The position numbers and the translations under genes were made by a program. A DNA stretch of 64,000 nt from Bacteroidales bacterium (GTDB lineage: Bacteria > Bacteroidota > Bacteroidia > Bacteroidales > UBA932): contig JAEEHS010000013.1 in assembly GCA_016281015.1 (NCBI GenBank), forward strand, positions 151,916-215,915. The letters are read 5' to 3'. Shown here one piece after another: positions 8,649 through 17,825 of the stretch (positions within the stretch are counted from its first letter, which is position 1; each line of letters starts with the position of its first letter). Below the pieces are notes generated by a model. It was not told where the DNA came from. It did no database searches and saw only the letters and a list, made by a program, of their open reading frames with translations.

Positions 8649-10937
8649 TCATTTCCCGCCCCTGAGGAAGCGGTCGAGGTTCTCGGCCCCGCCGGCCATC
8701 CAGACGAGGTCGCCGGGGCGGAAGGGTTCGTCCGGGGAAGGATTCGTCACCATCTGTCCGTCGCGGAGGTAGCAGATGACCATGCAGTCGTAGGAGCGCA
8801 TCTTCAGCTCGCGGAGGGTTTTTCCGCAAAGGGTCCCGGTTTCGTAGACTTCCCGGGGCTGGACCACGAAGTCGGAGTCGTCCTGGCTGTAGTACACGTC
8901 CGGAAGGACCGGCGCCGACGGGGTGATCTCACCCTTCATCAATTCCCGGAAAGAGGCGAGCTGCTCTTCCGTTCCGACGGCGAGCAGGCGGTCATACGGA
9001 TAGACCGGAGTGTCGCCGGAAGGGATGATGAATGACTGGCCGCCCCGCTGGATCTTGATGATATTGATGCTGGCATGGTGCCGGAATGGAAGTTCCCTGA
9101 GGGGCATGCCGGCGAACTTCGAATCGGGCGAGAGATAGACCGATTCGATATGGACATTATATTTTTCCAGGTTCCGGCGGACCTCGGTGGTGACCGGCGC
9201 CCGCTTTTGTTCCCGCACGTCCGTCGCGTCCAGGTTGGAGAAGAACTTCTCCTCCATACTGAAGCGCTTTCCGAGAAAACGGCGCAGGGCGAAGAACAGC
9301 GCGACCAGCAGCAGGACAATCAGGATGGTCAGCTCCACGGAAAGATTGAAACGGGCGAGAATCAGCGCCAGGACAAAGCTGATAACCATCAAAACCCGGA
9401 TAATATCCAGCCCATAGAGCTTCCACAAGTTGAAATGACGCTCTTTCAGCAGGGCTTCGCGCTCCGAGCGCATGGATGGGCTGTTCATCGTCAGGCCGAT
9501 ATTGAACGGGGTCATCACGACAAGCGCCGTCACGATTTCCAGCAGGTTCCGCACATTGTCGCTCAGCGAAGGGAAGAGTTTCACGAACAGGCTGTCCAGG
9601 AAAATGGCGGAGCCGATGACAACCGCCAGCAGGAGGACGCCATAGACCCCGACCCGGATGGCAAGCAGCTTCAGATAGCTCTTCCAATGGTTCTTTTCGG
9701 CTTCTCCGGCCATCTCGAAGTCGGCCGTGGACGAACTGTTGACGCGATCGAGGAACTTCTTCGGCAGGACCCGGTTGAGCCAGGCGGTAACCGGAGTAGC
9801 CGCCTTGATCATATACGGGGTCGTAAAGGTCGTGATGACAGAAACCGCGATGACGACCGGATAGATAAAGTCGCGCAGAACGCCCATATTCACGCCCAGA
9901 GCGGCAATGATAAAGGCGAACTCACCGAGCTGGGCCAGGGTAAATCCCGAATGGACCGCCGTGTCCAGACCGGCTCCGGCCACCAATGCGCCCATCGAAG
10001 AAAAGACCAGGATACCGGCCATGGCGACGACGGTGATGATCAGAATCGGACCCCACTGCGCCCCGATGACGGCCGGATCCACCATCATGCCGACGGAAAC
10101 GAAGAAAATCGCCCCGAAGAGGTTCTTGATATGGGTCAGCAGATGCTCGATCCGCTCCCCTTCCAGCGTTTCCGCCAGGATGGAGCCCATCACGAAAGCG
10201 CCGAGCGCAGAGGAAAAGCCGACGGAATCCGCGATGACGACCATCGTGAAGCAAAGGCCGATGGCAAGAATCAGCAGGGTCTCGTCATTGAGCAGCTTGC
10301 GGGCCTTCTTGAGGATGGTCGGGATGACATAGATGCCCACCAGGAACCACAGGACCAGGAAGAAGACCAGTTTTCCGAGGGCCAGGGCCATTTTGGCGCC
10401 TTCGAACTTTCCGCTGACCGCCAGGGTGGAGAGCAGCACCATCAGGAGCACCGCAATGAGGTCCTCCACCACCAGGGAGCCGAAAATCAGCGGCGCATAG
10501 GGCTTGTTCTTGAGGCCCATATCGTCATAGGCCTTGATGATGATGGTCGTAGAAGACATGCCCATCAGGCCGCCGAGGAAAATGCCCTCCATCAGGGACC
10601 AGCCCATCAGTTCTCCCAACAGGATGCCGATCACAAACATGCCGAGGCATTTGATCCCGGCCATCAGCATGGCCCCGCTGCCCACTTTCAGGAGTTTCTT
10701 GAAGCTGAATTCCAGTCCGAGGGCGAAAAGAAGGAAGATGATGCCGATTTCCGACCATTCATGGACGGCTTCGGCGCTGGCCAGATGGAACAGGCCGAGC
10801 TTCGGCCCCACGACAAAACCAGCGATGATATAGCCGAGAATCAGCGGCTGCTTGAGCGCTTTGGAAACAAGGGTGAAAAAACCGGCCGCAATCAGGATAA
10901 TGGCCAGGTCTTTGACAAGATTCAGTTCTTCTGCCAT
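8649..10937 (-). CDS. CPA2 family cation:proton antiporter with C-terminal TrkA-C-type domains (KefB-like)
   Basis: PLILGYIIAGFVVGPKLG...LEFSFKKLLKVG; C-terminal regulatory region with two repeats. Confidence 0.8.
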   Translation of the reverse strand: MAEELNLVKDLAIILIAAGFFTLVSKALKQPLILGYIIAGFVVGPKLGLFHLASAEAVHEWSEIGIIFLLFALGLEFSFKKLLKVGSGAMLMAGIKCLGMFVIGILLGELMGWSLMEGIFLGGLMGMSSTTIIIKAYDDMGLKNKPYAPLIFGSLVVEDLIAVLLMVLLSTLAVSGKFEGAKMALALGKLVFFLVLWFLVGIYVIPTILKKARKLLNDETLLILAIGLCFTMVVIADSVGFSSALGAFVMGSILAETLEGERIEHLLTHIKNLFGAIFFVSVGMMVDPAVIGAQWGPILIITVVAMAGILVFSSMGALVAGAGLDTAVHSGFTLAQLGEFAFIIAALGVNMGVLRDFIYPVVIAVSVITTFTTPYMIKAATPVTAWLNRVLPKKFLDRVNSSSTADFEMAGEAEKNHWKSYLKLLAIRVGVYGVLLLAVVIGSAIFLDSLFVKLFPSLSDNVRNLLEIVTALVVMTPFNIGLTMNSPSMRSEREALLKERHFNLWKLYGLDIIRVLMVISFVLALILARFNLSVELTILIVLLLVALFFALRRFLGKRFSMEEKFFSNLDATDVREQKRAPVTTEVRRNLEKYNVHIESVYLSPDSKFAGMPLRELPFRHHASINIIKIQRGGQSFIIPSGDTPVYPYDRLLAVGTEEQLASFRELMKGEITPSAPVLPDVYYSQDDSDFVVQPREVYETGTLCGKTLRELKMRSYDCMVICYLRDGQMVTNPSPDEPFRPGDLVWMAGGAENLDRFLRGGK

Positions 10938-10942
10938 GCCAA

Positions 10943-11839
10943 TCAATAAATATCATCCAGGGTTACGGACTGCCAGACGGGAACCGCCGGATCGTCCACC
11001 ATCGCATCCACGGTCCGGCGCACGCCGCCGAGTACGTTCTCCCTGAGGAAACGCTCCTGCTCGGGCCAGGTCGCCATGAAATTGGACGCCATATCGTGGG
11101 AATGGTCCTTGAAGCGGTAGATGCAGTAAGGGGTGCCCCTCTTCCCGAGGACTTTCGCCACCTGATTGCTGCCGAACATGCCCCAGCGACCGAACGCCAT
11201 CTTGTCATAGGCGACGGCGCCGTCCTTGGTCCCATGGAACAGCAGCTGCGGGCAGGGTTCCTCCGGATAGGCGGGGACGCCGCTGTCCGACATGATGGCC
11301 CCGGCAAAGGACATCACCCCGGCGAAACGAAAGCCTTCCGGGCCGTTCCCCTTGCTGACCTCCCATTCGGCCGAGAGCGAGATCATGGCTCCGGCGCTGC
11401 TGCCCGCGATGATGATCTTGTCCATGTCGACGCCCAGTTCCTGCGCATGCGCCCCGAGGAAGCGGACGGCGTCGAAGACGTCCTCCACGCCCATGTCCAC
11501 AGCCTTTTTGGTCAAGCGGGCGCTCTCCAGCAGATGGAACAGGTCAAAGCGCATCTTCTGCCCCTTCAGGCCGAGGCGATAGTCGATGGACACGACCCGG
11601 AAGCCGTTTTCGTTGAGTTTACGGAACCAGGGGGTATAGTAATCACTGTCGCGCGAGCCCGTGATAAAGCCCCCTCCAAAGACAAAAAGAACGGTCGGAG
11701 CACCGGCCGTGTCGACCGCCGGAGCATGGATATCCAAATACAGGTCACAGGTATCCCGCTGGGCAAAACGGAAGGTCTCCTTGGCCGGCAGACTGGCCGC
11801 AAGAGCGAGGAGAAGAATCGTCAGGCATATTTTTTTCAT
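10943..11839 (-). CDS. Alpha/beta hydrolase (secreted esterase-like)
   Basis: Signal peptide MKKICLTILLLALAASLPA; FGGGFITGSRDS oxyanion region; GSSAGAMISL nucleophile elbow. Confidence 0.8.
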   Translation of the reverse strand: MKKICLTILLLALAASLPAKETFRFAQRDTCDLYLDIHAPAVDTAGAPTVLFVFGGGFITGSRDSDYYTPWFRKLNENGFRVVSIDYRLGLKGQKMRFDLFHLLESARLTKKAVDMGVEDVFDAVRFLGAHAQELGVDMDKIIIAGSSAGAMISLSAEWEVSKGNGPEGFRFAGVMSFAGAIMSDSGVPAYPEEPCPQLLFHGTKDGAVAYDKMAFGRWGMFGSNQVAKVLGKRGTPYCIYRFKDHSHDMASNFMATWPEQERFLRENVLGGVRRTVDAMVDDPAVPVWQSVTLDDIY

Positions 11840-11878
11840 GCCCAAAGATACGGATTTTTCCGTATATTTGTCTTTGTT

Positions 11879-12838
11879 ATGGATATTTTACGTTTTTCCC
11901 CCATCTTGAAAACCGTCGTCTGGGGCGGTGAAAGAATCGCACCGTTCAAGGGCATCCAGACCACCCAGACCCACATCGGGGAGAGTTGGGAGCTCTCCGG
12001 AGTCAGCGGAAATGTATCCGTTGTCGAGGGCGGTCCCTACGACGGCGCGACACTGGACGAACTGATCCGGCGCTTCGGTTCCCGCCTGGTCGGCCGCTTC
12101 GCCGGTGAAGCCTTCCCGCTTCTTGTCAAATTCATCGATGCGGCCGGAGACCTCTCCATCCAGGTCCATCCGGACGATGCGCTGGCCGCCCGGCTCCATG
12201 GACCCGGCTTCCGGGGAAAAACGGAAATGTGGTATGTCGTGGACGCCGCTCCGGGCGCCTTCCTCTATGCCGGCCTCTCCCAGGAGATCACCCCCTCCGA
12301 ATACGAACGCCGGGTCGCCGACGGGACCATCACCGAGGTCCTTGCCCGCCACGAAGTCCATCCCGGAGACGTGTTCTACCTCCCTGCGGGCCGGATCCAT
12401 GCCATCTGCTCGGGCTGCTTTATCGCGGAGATCCAGCAGAGTTCGGACCTGACCTACCGCATCTTCGACTACAACCGTCCGGGACTGGACGGAAAGCCGC
12501 GGGAACTCCACACCGACAAGGCCCGGGAGGCCATCGACTACACGGTCTATCCCTCCTACCGAACCCCGTACCGGAGAGAGAAGGACCGCCGGGTGGAACT
12601 GGTCCGCTGCCCCTTCTTCACGACCAGCCTGTATGAAGTGGACGCGCCGCTGACGGAGGATCTCTCCAGACTCGACTCCTTCCTCGTCGTCCTGTGTGTG
12701 GAAGGAAGCGGCACCGTGGAATCAGACGACTGCCGCATGGATTTCCGCCGGGGGGAGACCCTGCTCGTCCCCGCCGAGAACCGGAGCCTCCGCATCCTCC
12801 CCGACGGTCCCTGCCGGCTTCTGACAACCACCGCTTGA
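11879..12838 (+). CDS. manA: Mannose-6-phosphate isomerase, class I
   Basis: MDILRFSPILKTVVWGGERIAPFKG...FPLLVKFIDAAGDLSIQVHPDD...GKTEMWYVV. The track ORF starts too far upstream. Confidence 0.9.
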   Translation: MDILRFSPILKTVVWGGERIAPFKGIQTTQTHIGESWELSGVSGNVSVVEGGPYDGATLDELIRRFGSRLVGRFAGEAFPLLVKFIDAAGDLSIQVHPDDALAARLHGPGFRGKTEMWYVVDAAPGAFLYAGLSQEITPSEYERRVADGTITEVLARHEVHPGDVFYLPAGRIHAICSGCFIAEIQQSSDLTYRIFDYNRPGLDGKPRELHTDKAREAIDYTVYPSYRTPYRREKDRRVELVRCPFFTTSLYEVDAPLTEDLSRLDSFLVVLCVEGSGTVESDDCRMDFRRGETLLVPAENRSLRILPDGPCRLLTTTA

Positions 12839-12854
12839 GTATCAACACCGTTTC

Positions 12855-13826
12855 ATGAAACACGTACTGCTCACTGCCCTGGTCCTCACCCTCGGACTGA
12901 CCCTTTCCGCCCAGCAGGTCCGGACCAATTACCGCTCCGGCAAGATTGTCCATATTTCCACGGAATACGAGACCTTGTCCTTCGGTGACGATCCGGCCGG
13001 AATCTCGCTGGAACAGGCGACCTTCCCCGGCGGGTCAACACTGTATCTGCTCCGGATCAACCTCGAGCAGAAGGCCCCGCTCATCGTGCCCAAGGGCGTC
13101 AAGATGGCGTTCAACCTGAAAAGCGGCGGCATCATCCGCGCCGAGCAGATCGGCGAGGATTCCGCCACGAAGACCCGCATGGAAAACGGCCGGTACTGCA
13201 ACCGCCTGAAATATGCCATTGAGGCGCCGGACATGCAGCGCATCGTGGGCGGGGTGAAGTCCATCGAGATGATCACGGGATGGAATCCGGACGACTATCT
13301 GCAGGTCACCTTCTCAAAGGACGAACTCGGGAATCTCCTGAACCGCCACATCTCAGCCATCCAGGCGGCTCAGGAAAAGACCATCGACCTCTCGGCCGAG
13401 CTCGCCGGCTACTCCGACAACCAGGAGAGCATTCTCGCGACGACCCGGCCCATCGTCGCCCATGGACAGGAGCGGATTTACAACGTCATCCTTTCCTATC
13501 TGTATTATAAGACCACGAATGAAGAGGATGTCGACCTGGCATTCCAGATCGGGACGGAGGCGCAGTGCCATGTGCCCCTTGACGGAGAGGTGGTTTTCAC
13601 CCTGTCCGACGGCTCGACGCTTTCGCTGCCCCAGACGCGTGACGAAATCAATTTCGTCTATCTGTATCCGTCCATGTCGGATGTCCGGAAACTCTCCGAG
13701 GGGGTGACGGCCGTCCATATTCCCCTCGCCGAAGGAGCGCTGGAAGACCAGTTTACTCCCGGCGAAGGCCTCGCGGAAGCCATCAACGCCCAGTATCAGA
13801 CTCTTTTATCCATTTCTCCACGCTAA
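12855..13826 (+). CDS. Secreted protein of unknown function
   Basis: Signal peptide MKHVLLTALVLTLGLTLSAQ; no recognised domain. Confidence 0.7.
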   Translation: MKHVLLTALVLTLGLTLSAQQVRTNYRSGKIVHISTEYETLSFGDDPAGISLEQATFPGGSTLYLLRINLEQKAPLIVPKGVKMAFNLKSGGIIRAEQIGEDSATKTRMENGRYCNRLKYAIEAPDMQRIVGGVKSIEMITGWNPDDYLQVTFSKDELGNLLNRHISAIQAAQEKTIDLSAELAGYSDNQESILATTRPIVAHGQERIYNVILSYLYYKTTNEEDVDLAFQIGTEAQCHVPLDGEVVFTLSDGSTLSLPQTRDEINFVYLYPSMSDVRKLSEGVTAVHIPLAEGALEDQFTPGEGLAEAINAQYQTLLSISPR

Positions 13827-13830
13827 CGCC

Positions 13831-14256
13831 ATGTACACCTGCCAAGAAATCCCCGGAGGGAAATTTGTCCTGAGCCTTCAGAACCATGTAGAAATCTCAG
13901 AGGCCCTCACGGCCTTCTGCCTCGAAAAGCACATCCTCGCCGGCAGCATCAGCGGCCTCGGGGCCATCAGCGAAGCGACCTTCCGCTTCCTCGACCCCGC
14001 GACCAAGAAGTATGTGGACAAGACCTTCGCTGAGCAGATGGAGATCACGAACCTCACGGGGAACATCTCCGAAAAGGACGGCGCCCCCTATCTCCACCTC
14101 CATATCACCGCCAGCCGGCGGGACTACAGCTGCATCGGCGGACACCTTTTGAGCGCCCGCATCAATGGCGCCTGCGAGCTCCTGGTCGAGCGTTTCCCGG
14201 TCCCGGTGGGCCGCCGCTTCGACGAGGAAACGGGCTTGAATCTGTATCAGTTTTGA
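13831..14256 (+). CDS. PPC/DUF296 domain protein
   Basis: LSLQNHVEISEALTAFCLEKHILAGSISGLGAISEATFRF...LHLHITASRRDYSCIGGHLLSA. Confidence 0.85.
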   Translation: MYTCQEIPGGKFVLSLQNHVEISEALTAFCLEKHILAGSISGLGAISEATFRFLDPATKKYVDKTFAEQMEITNLTGNISEKDGAPYLHLHITASRRDYSCIGGHLLSARINGACELLVERFPVPVGRRFDEETGLNLYQF

Positions 14257-14312
14257 AGGGAGATGGAATGGCCGCCCGCTCCGTCACGGTCGTGCTGGTC
14301 CCTTGAAAGCCG

Positions 14313-14400
14313 TTTGCGAGAAATAATTCGCACGGTTTGCGAATTAATTTGGCCGTTTATTCGCAAAATACTATATTTGTTGCGAATTATTATTCGCAAC
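14313..14400 (+). promoter_or_regulatory. Promoter with three TGCGAA/TTCGCA inverted-repeat pairs upstream of the Fic gene
   Basis: TTTG 14348-14351, 20-bp spacer, TATATTTG 14372-14379; perfect IR TTTGCGAAT(14336-14344)/ATTCGCAAA(14359-14367); perfect IR GTTGCGAAT-TATT-ATTCGCAAC 14379-14400; imperfect pair 14313-14332. Confidence 0.75.
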
Positions 14401-14407
14401 TATTATT

Positions 14408-15703
14408 ATGTGGATATACGAACGATATGACTGGATGCATTTTAACTGGAACAAGGATAAGATTGCATCTCTTGCCGAATCCGTCAGTTCCAAGATCGGT
14501 TTTTTACACGGACGAGTCTATTCCCTTACGGAGAGCGACAGGTCCGGGGCATCCGTGGAGATTCTCACGCAAGATATTGTATCATCATTCAGCATAGAGG
14601 GCGTCCAACTGAATGCGGACGATGTTCGTTCCTCCATTGTAAAAAGACTGGGAGCCACGAACATCTTGACGACCGGAACCACGACGCATTTTATGGAAGG
14701 CGTGGTTGACATGATGTTGGATGCAACACGTAATTACGCCATCCCGCTTGACCGGGAGCGTCTTTTCGGCTGGCATAGCGCTTTGTTTCCTACGGGAAGA
14801 AGCGGATCTTATTCTATTACCGTCGGGAAATACCGTGACGGCGATGTCCAGGTAATATCCGGCTCGATGGGACATGAACGGGTGCACTTTATGGCTCCTC
14901 CGGCTTCCGATGTCAATGATTTCATGGAAGAATTCATGTGGTGGTTCAACAATGAAAACAACCTGTCCGCCATCATCAAGTCTGCCATATCCCATTTGAT
15001 ATTTGTGAGCATCCATCCTTTTGACGACGGAAATGGCCGCATCGGACGCGCGATAGCAGATATGGCGCTCGCCGGAATCGACGGCGGTCAGGGACGCTTT
15101 TTCAGCATGTCCCGGGAAATAGAAAAGGAGAAGAAAGACTATTATGCCATTTTGGAGAAAACACAGCGATACTGTTATAATGGAGATATCAGTGAATGGC
15201 TGGAATGGTATGTGGGCTGCCTCAACCGTGCAGTCGAAGATTCATTGATGACCCTGAGCGGCATTTTGAACAAATCCCTTTTCTGGAGAGAATACTCCGC
15301 TGAAAAGCTTTCTGACCGACAGAAAAAAGTACTCAACATCTTCCTGGATGGAAAGGAAGCGAAAATCACCGCCCAGAACTGGGCCAGATTGGCACCGACG
15401 TCGCTGGATACTGCTTTGAGGGATATAGATGATCTTGTCGGCAAGGGAATCTTATCTCCCTATCCAGGTAAGGTGCGTAAAATAGAGTATGCCATCAATT
15501 ATGTCAAGAAAGACGGGTTCTTGGAGCACTTTTCCGACATCCGAATTCAAGAAGTGAATGGAAACTATTATCTTTCGGCAACTTACGACGGAAATGCCGT
15601 GAAAGAAAGAATCTCCGCGCTGGATCACGAGCGATTCACTTCCGGCACGCTGAGCACCTCGGATTTAGTGCACAAGTATATGGCCTATCTTTCTGCCATG
15701 TAG
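14408..15703 (+). CDS. Fic family protein with N-terminal DUF4172-like region and C-terminal winged-helix-like region
   Basis: Fic motif HPFDDGNGRIGRA; C-terminal LSDRQKKVLNIFLDGKEAKITAQNWARLAPTSLDTALRDIDDLVGKGIL resembles a wHTH. Confidence 0.88.
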   Translation: MWIYERYDWMHFNWNKDKIASLAESVSSKIGFLHGRVYSLTESDRSGASVEILTQDIVSSFSIEGVQLNADDVRSSIVKRLGATNILTTGTTTHFMEGVVDMMLDATRNYAIPLDRERLFGWHSALFPTGRSGSYSITVGKYRDGDVQVISGSMGHERVHFMAPPASDVNDFMEEFMWWFNNENNLSAIIKSAISHLIFVSIHPFDDGNGRIGRAIADMALAGIDGGQGRFFSMSREIEKEKKDYYAILEKTQRYCYNGDISEWLEWYVGCLNRAVEDSLMTLSGILNKSLFWREYSAEKLSDRQKKVLNIFLDGKEAKITAQNWARLAPTSLDTALRDIDDLVGKGILSPYPGKVRKIEYAINYVKKDGFLEHFSDIRIQEVNGNYYLSATYDGNAVKERISALDHERFTSGTLSTSDLVHKYMAYLSAM

Positions 15704-15755
15704 CGATAGTAAGCCTATGTTATTCAGTCCTGCGATGAAACGACTGCTTCTGAGC

Positions 15756-17825
15756 CTATCGGCCGCTCACGTCCGACACCCAATGCCGCACATTCTCGAC
15801 CATAGGAATCTCGTAAAACCAATTCCATGAATAGTCTTCTGACTGGGAGGCAAGGTGCCCGGTCCGGAGGGGAACATAATCCGGGGCCATCGACATAATC
15901 CGGGTCTCGCCGTAGGTTTGTTCCAAACGTTCACGCACTTGGGGGAATTCTTCGCAAAGTGCAGTGATCTGCGAGAGCGCCTTCTGCCGGGACCGTTGCG
16001 AACCGGCTCTATCATAGCGAGAAAGGGCCAACAACAAGCGAGCATTAAAGACCTGCTGCTCGTTATTCTGCTCGTACATCCGAAGGGTATATTCATTCCG
16101 CAGGGCGTGTTTGCGAGCCCAGGTGATGTCTTTTCTGACATGCTTCCATGTCTCTACCATGCGTTGCGAGGCCTCAAGTTTCGAGGCATAGCGACGGTTC
16201 CAGGCGCCCGGATCGGAAGGATCCGGCAAATCCATCAAAACAAAACCCCTACCTGCCCGATAACCGGGATTCCGTGTTCCCTTGACGACAAACAGTGTGT
16301 CGTAATAATCAAACGCTTTCTCGAGTGGAGGGACAAAATCCATCCGGTGTTCGCCGGCACGGAAACCATATTCCCGCTGGGCATGGGCCTCGACAAACTC
16401 CGCAACGGTCCTGCCATGAGCGTTCCAGCCGAATTCTCCCAGCCCGGAAAACCCACGCAAGGCAAACTCGGGATGGGGGCCGCCATCACTCCAGAAGGTC
16501 GCGGTAACACCCTTCAGATGAGCATCGGCGACCAACTGGCAGAACTTGCGGATATGCGGAAGACGGGAGGTATCCCGCGGCATGAAAGGCGAATCGCCCG
16601 CTGCGGCGGAAGTTGCACCCATCACCGGCAATTTCTTCTTCCCGTACCAGTTTATCAGGCGGACATGCAACGGGTGTTTCGTCGGGTCCTGATAATACCA
16701 GCGCATGAGGATACCATTGTGGGGGAATTTTTTCGCCATCCGTTCCATCTGCTGAATCCCCTTTGTCCATTTTTCCTCGGTATTTACCGTGTCACGGCCA
16801 ATGACCAGATTCCAGATTTTGGCATGCTTCAGCAGCATGTCGTCCCAATAGATGGGCGTTTTCCCTAACATGGCCGCATAATTACACACCCGGTAGAGCC
16901 AGCCCAGTTGCAGGTTGGCTTTGGATAGGCTGCGGCTCTTGCATCGTTCATCCTGGCCTATTTTCCCTACTTCGTCGCCGCCCACATGCAAATAACGCGC
17001 GTATGGCATGGCATCCAGGGCTTCGCGGTACAGGTCGAAAAGCATCTCATAGGTTTGCTCTTCCGATGGACAGCAGTCCTGCTGATCCCCCTCCAGTTCT
17101 TTCAGCTCCGGATGGTGTTTCAGAATATATCCCGCGTGACCGAGTCCCTGCACCAGCGGATCTATTTCTATGTTCCGCCGGTGGGCATATTCGCAAAGCT
17201 GCATCATCTCCTCTTTGGTAAACCCATCCGAAACGCCCAGCTCAGGGTGTGACGTATAACGGAATTTGTCTTCCAATTCAAAGATGAACGCATTGACTTT
17301 GTAGCGCGCAAATTCGTCCATTAACTTATAGAAATAGGACTTCTTTTCGATATGATGAAGATAAGCGATATGGACGGAGCGGAAGGCGACGTCGGGCCAG
17401 TCCCGGATGGTCAGAGGCGGGATGGGCACGTTGAAATCGCGACTGTCCTCCATCAACTGTTCCAGCGTCTGGCAACCATAGAACAGGCCGGAGCGGCCGC
17501 GCGCATAGATCCGGACTCCCTCCTCTGATACTTCCAGCCGATATCCTTCCTCCGAAACCGGAACATCTTCTTCTGTCAGGACCAGGTCAACACCCCGTCC
17601 TGTCTGACGGTCAAGCGAACGCAGCATCTCGGGAAGGACTTCCCACAAGTCACCAACAGGATCCCGGATCCAGGACAATTCATCATAGTGAATCCCTTTT
17701 CCTGCATAAACCTTCATTTCTTGTGGGCGGGGAATCAGCTGGAAGGTGGATGCCGCATCCCGGGCCTGCATCGACAGGCCCAGGAAGACAGCAAAACAAA
17801 TCACGGACAATCGTTTCATTGACAC
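15756..17825 (-). CDS. Glycoside hydrolase family 20-like (beta-N-acetylhexosaminidase)
   Basis: IPRPQEM N-domain; LYGCQTLEQLM; catalytic D-E pair in RYLHVGGDEVG. Confidence 0.82.
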   Translation of the reverse strand: MSMKRLSVICFAVFLGLSMQARDAASTFQLIPRPQEMKVYAGKGIHYDELSWIRDPVGDLWEVLPEMLRSLDRQTGRGVDLVLTEEDVPVSEEGYRLEVSEEGVRIYARGRSGLFYGCQTLEQLMEDSRDFNVPIPPLTIRDWPDVAFRSVHIAYLHHIEKKSYFYKLMDEFARYKVNAFIFELEDKFRYTSHPELGVSDGFTKEEMMQLCEYAHRRNIEIDPLVQGLGHAGYILKHHPELKELEGDQQDCCPSEEQTYEMLFDLYREALDAMPYARYLHVGGDEVGKIGQDERCKSRSLSKANLQLGWLYRVCNYAAMLGKTPIYWDDMLLKHAKIWNLVIGRDTVNTEEKWTKGIQQMERMAKKFPHNGILMRWYYQDPTKHPLHVRLINWYGKKKLPVMGATSAAAGDSPFMPRDTSRLPHIRKFCQLVADAHLKGVTATFWSDGGPHPEFALRGFSGLGEFGWNAHGRTVAEFVEAHAQREYGFRAGEHRMDFVPPLEKAFDYYDTLFVVKGTRNPGYRAGRGFVLMDLPDPSDPGAWNRRYASKLEASQRMVETWKHVRKDITWARKHALRNEYTLRMYEQNNEQQVFNARLLLALSRYDRAGSQRSRQKALSQITALCEEFPQVRERLEQTYGETRIMSMAPDYVPLRTGHLASQSEDYSWNWFYEIPMVENVRHWVSDVSGR

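Noticed and set aside
7240-8772. 510-aa + strand ORF
   Set aside because: Antisense to the Dcu-family transporter.
9075-10949. 624-aa + strand ORF
   Set aside because: Antisense to the CPA2 antiporter; composition (H/D/Q/R rich) indicates an artefact.
14408-15703. Fic gene as half of a toxin-antitoxin pair
   Set aside because: No small antitoxin ORF adjacent; the protein has the multi-domain Fic architecture (N-terminal DUF4172-like, C-terminal wHTH-like), so a stand-alone enzyme is more likely.
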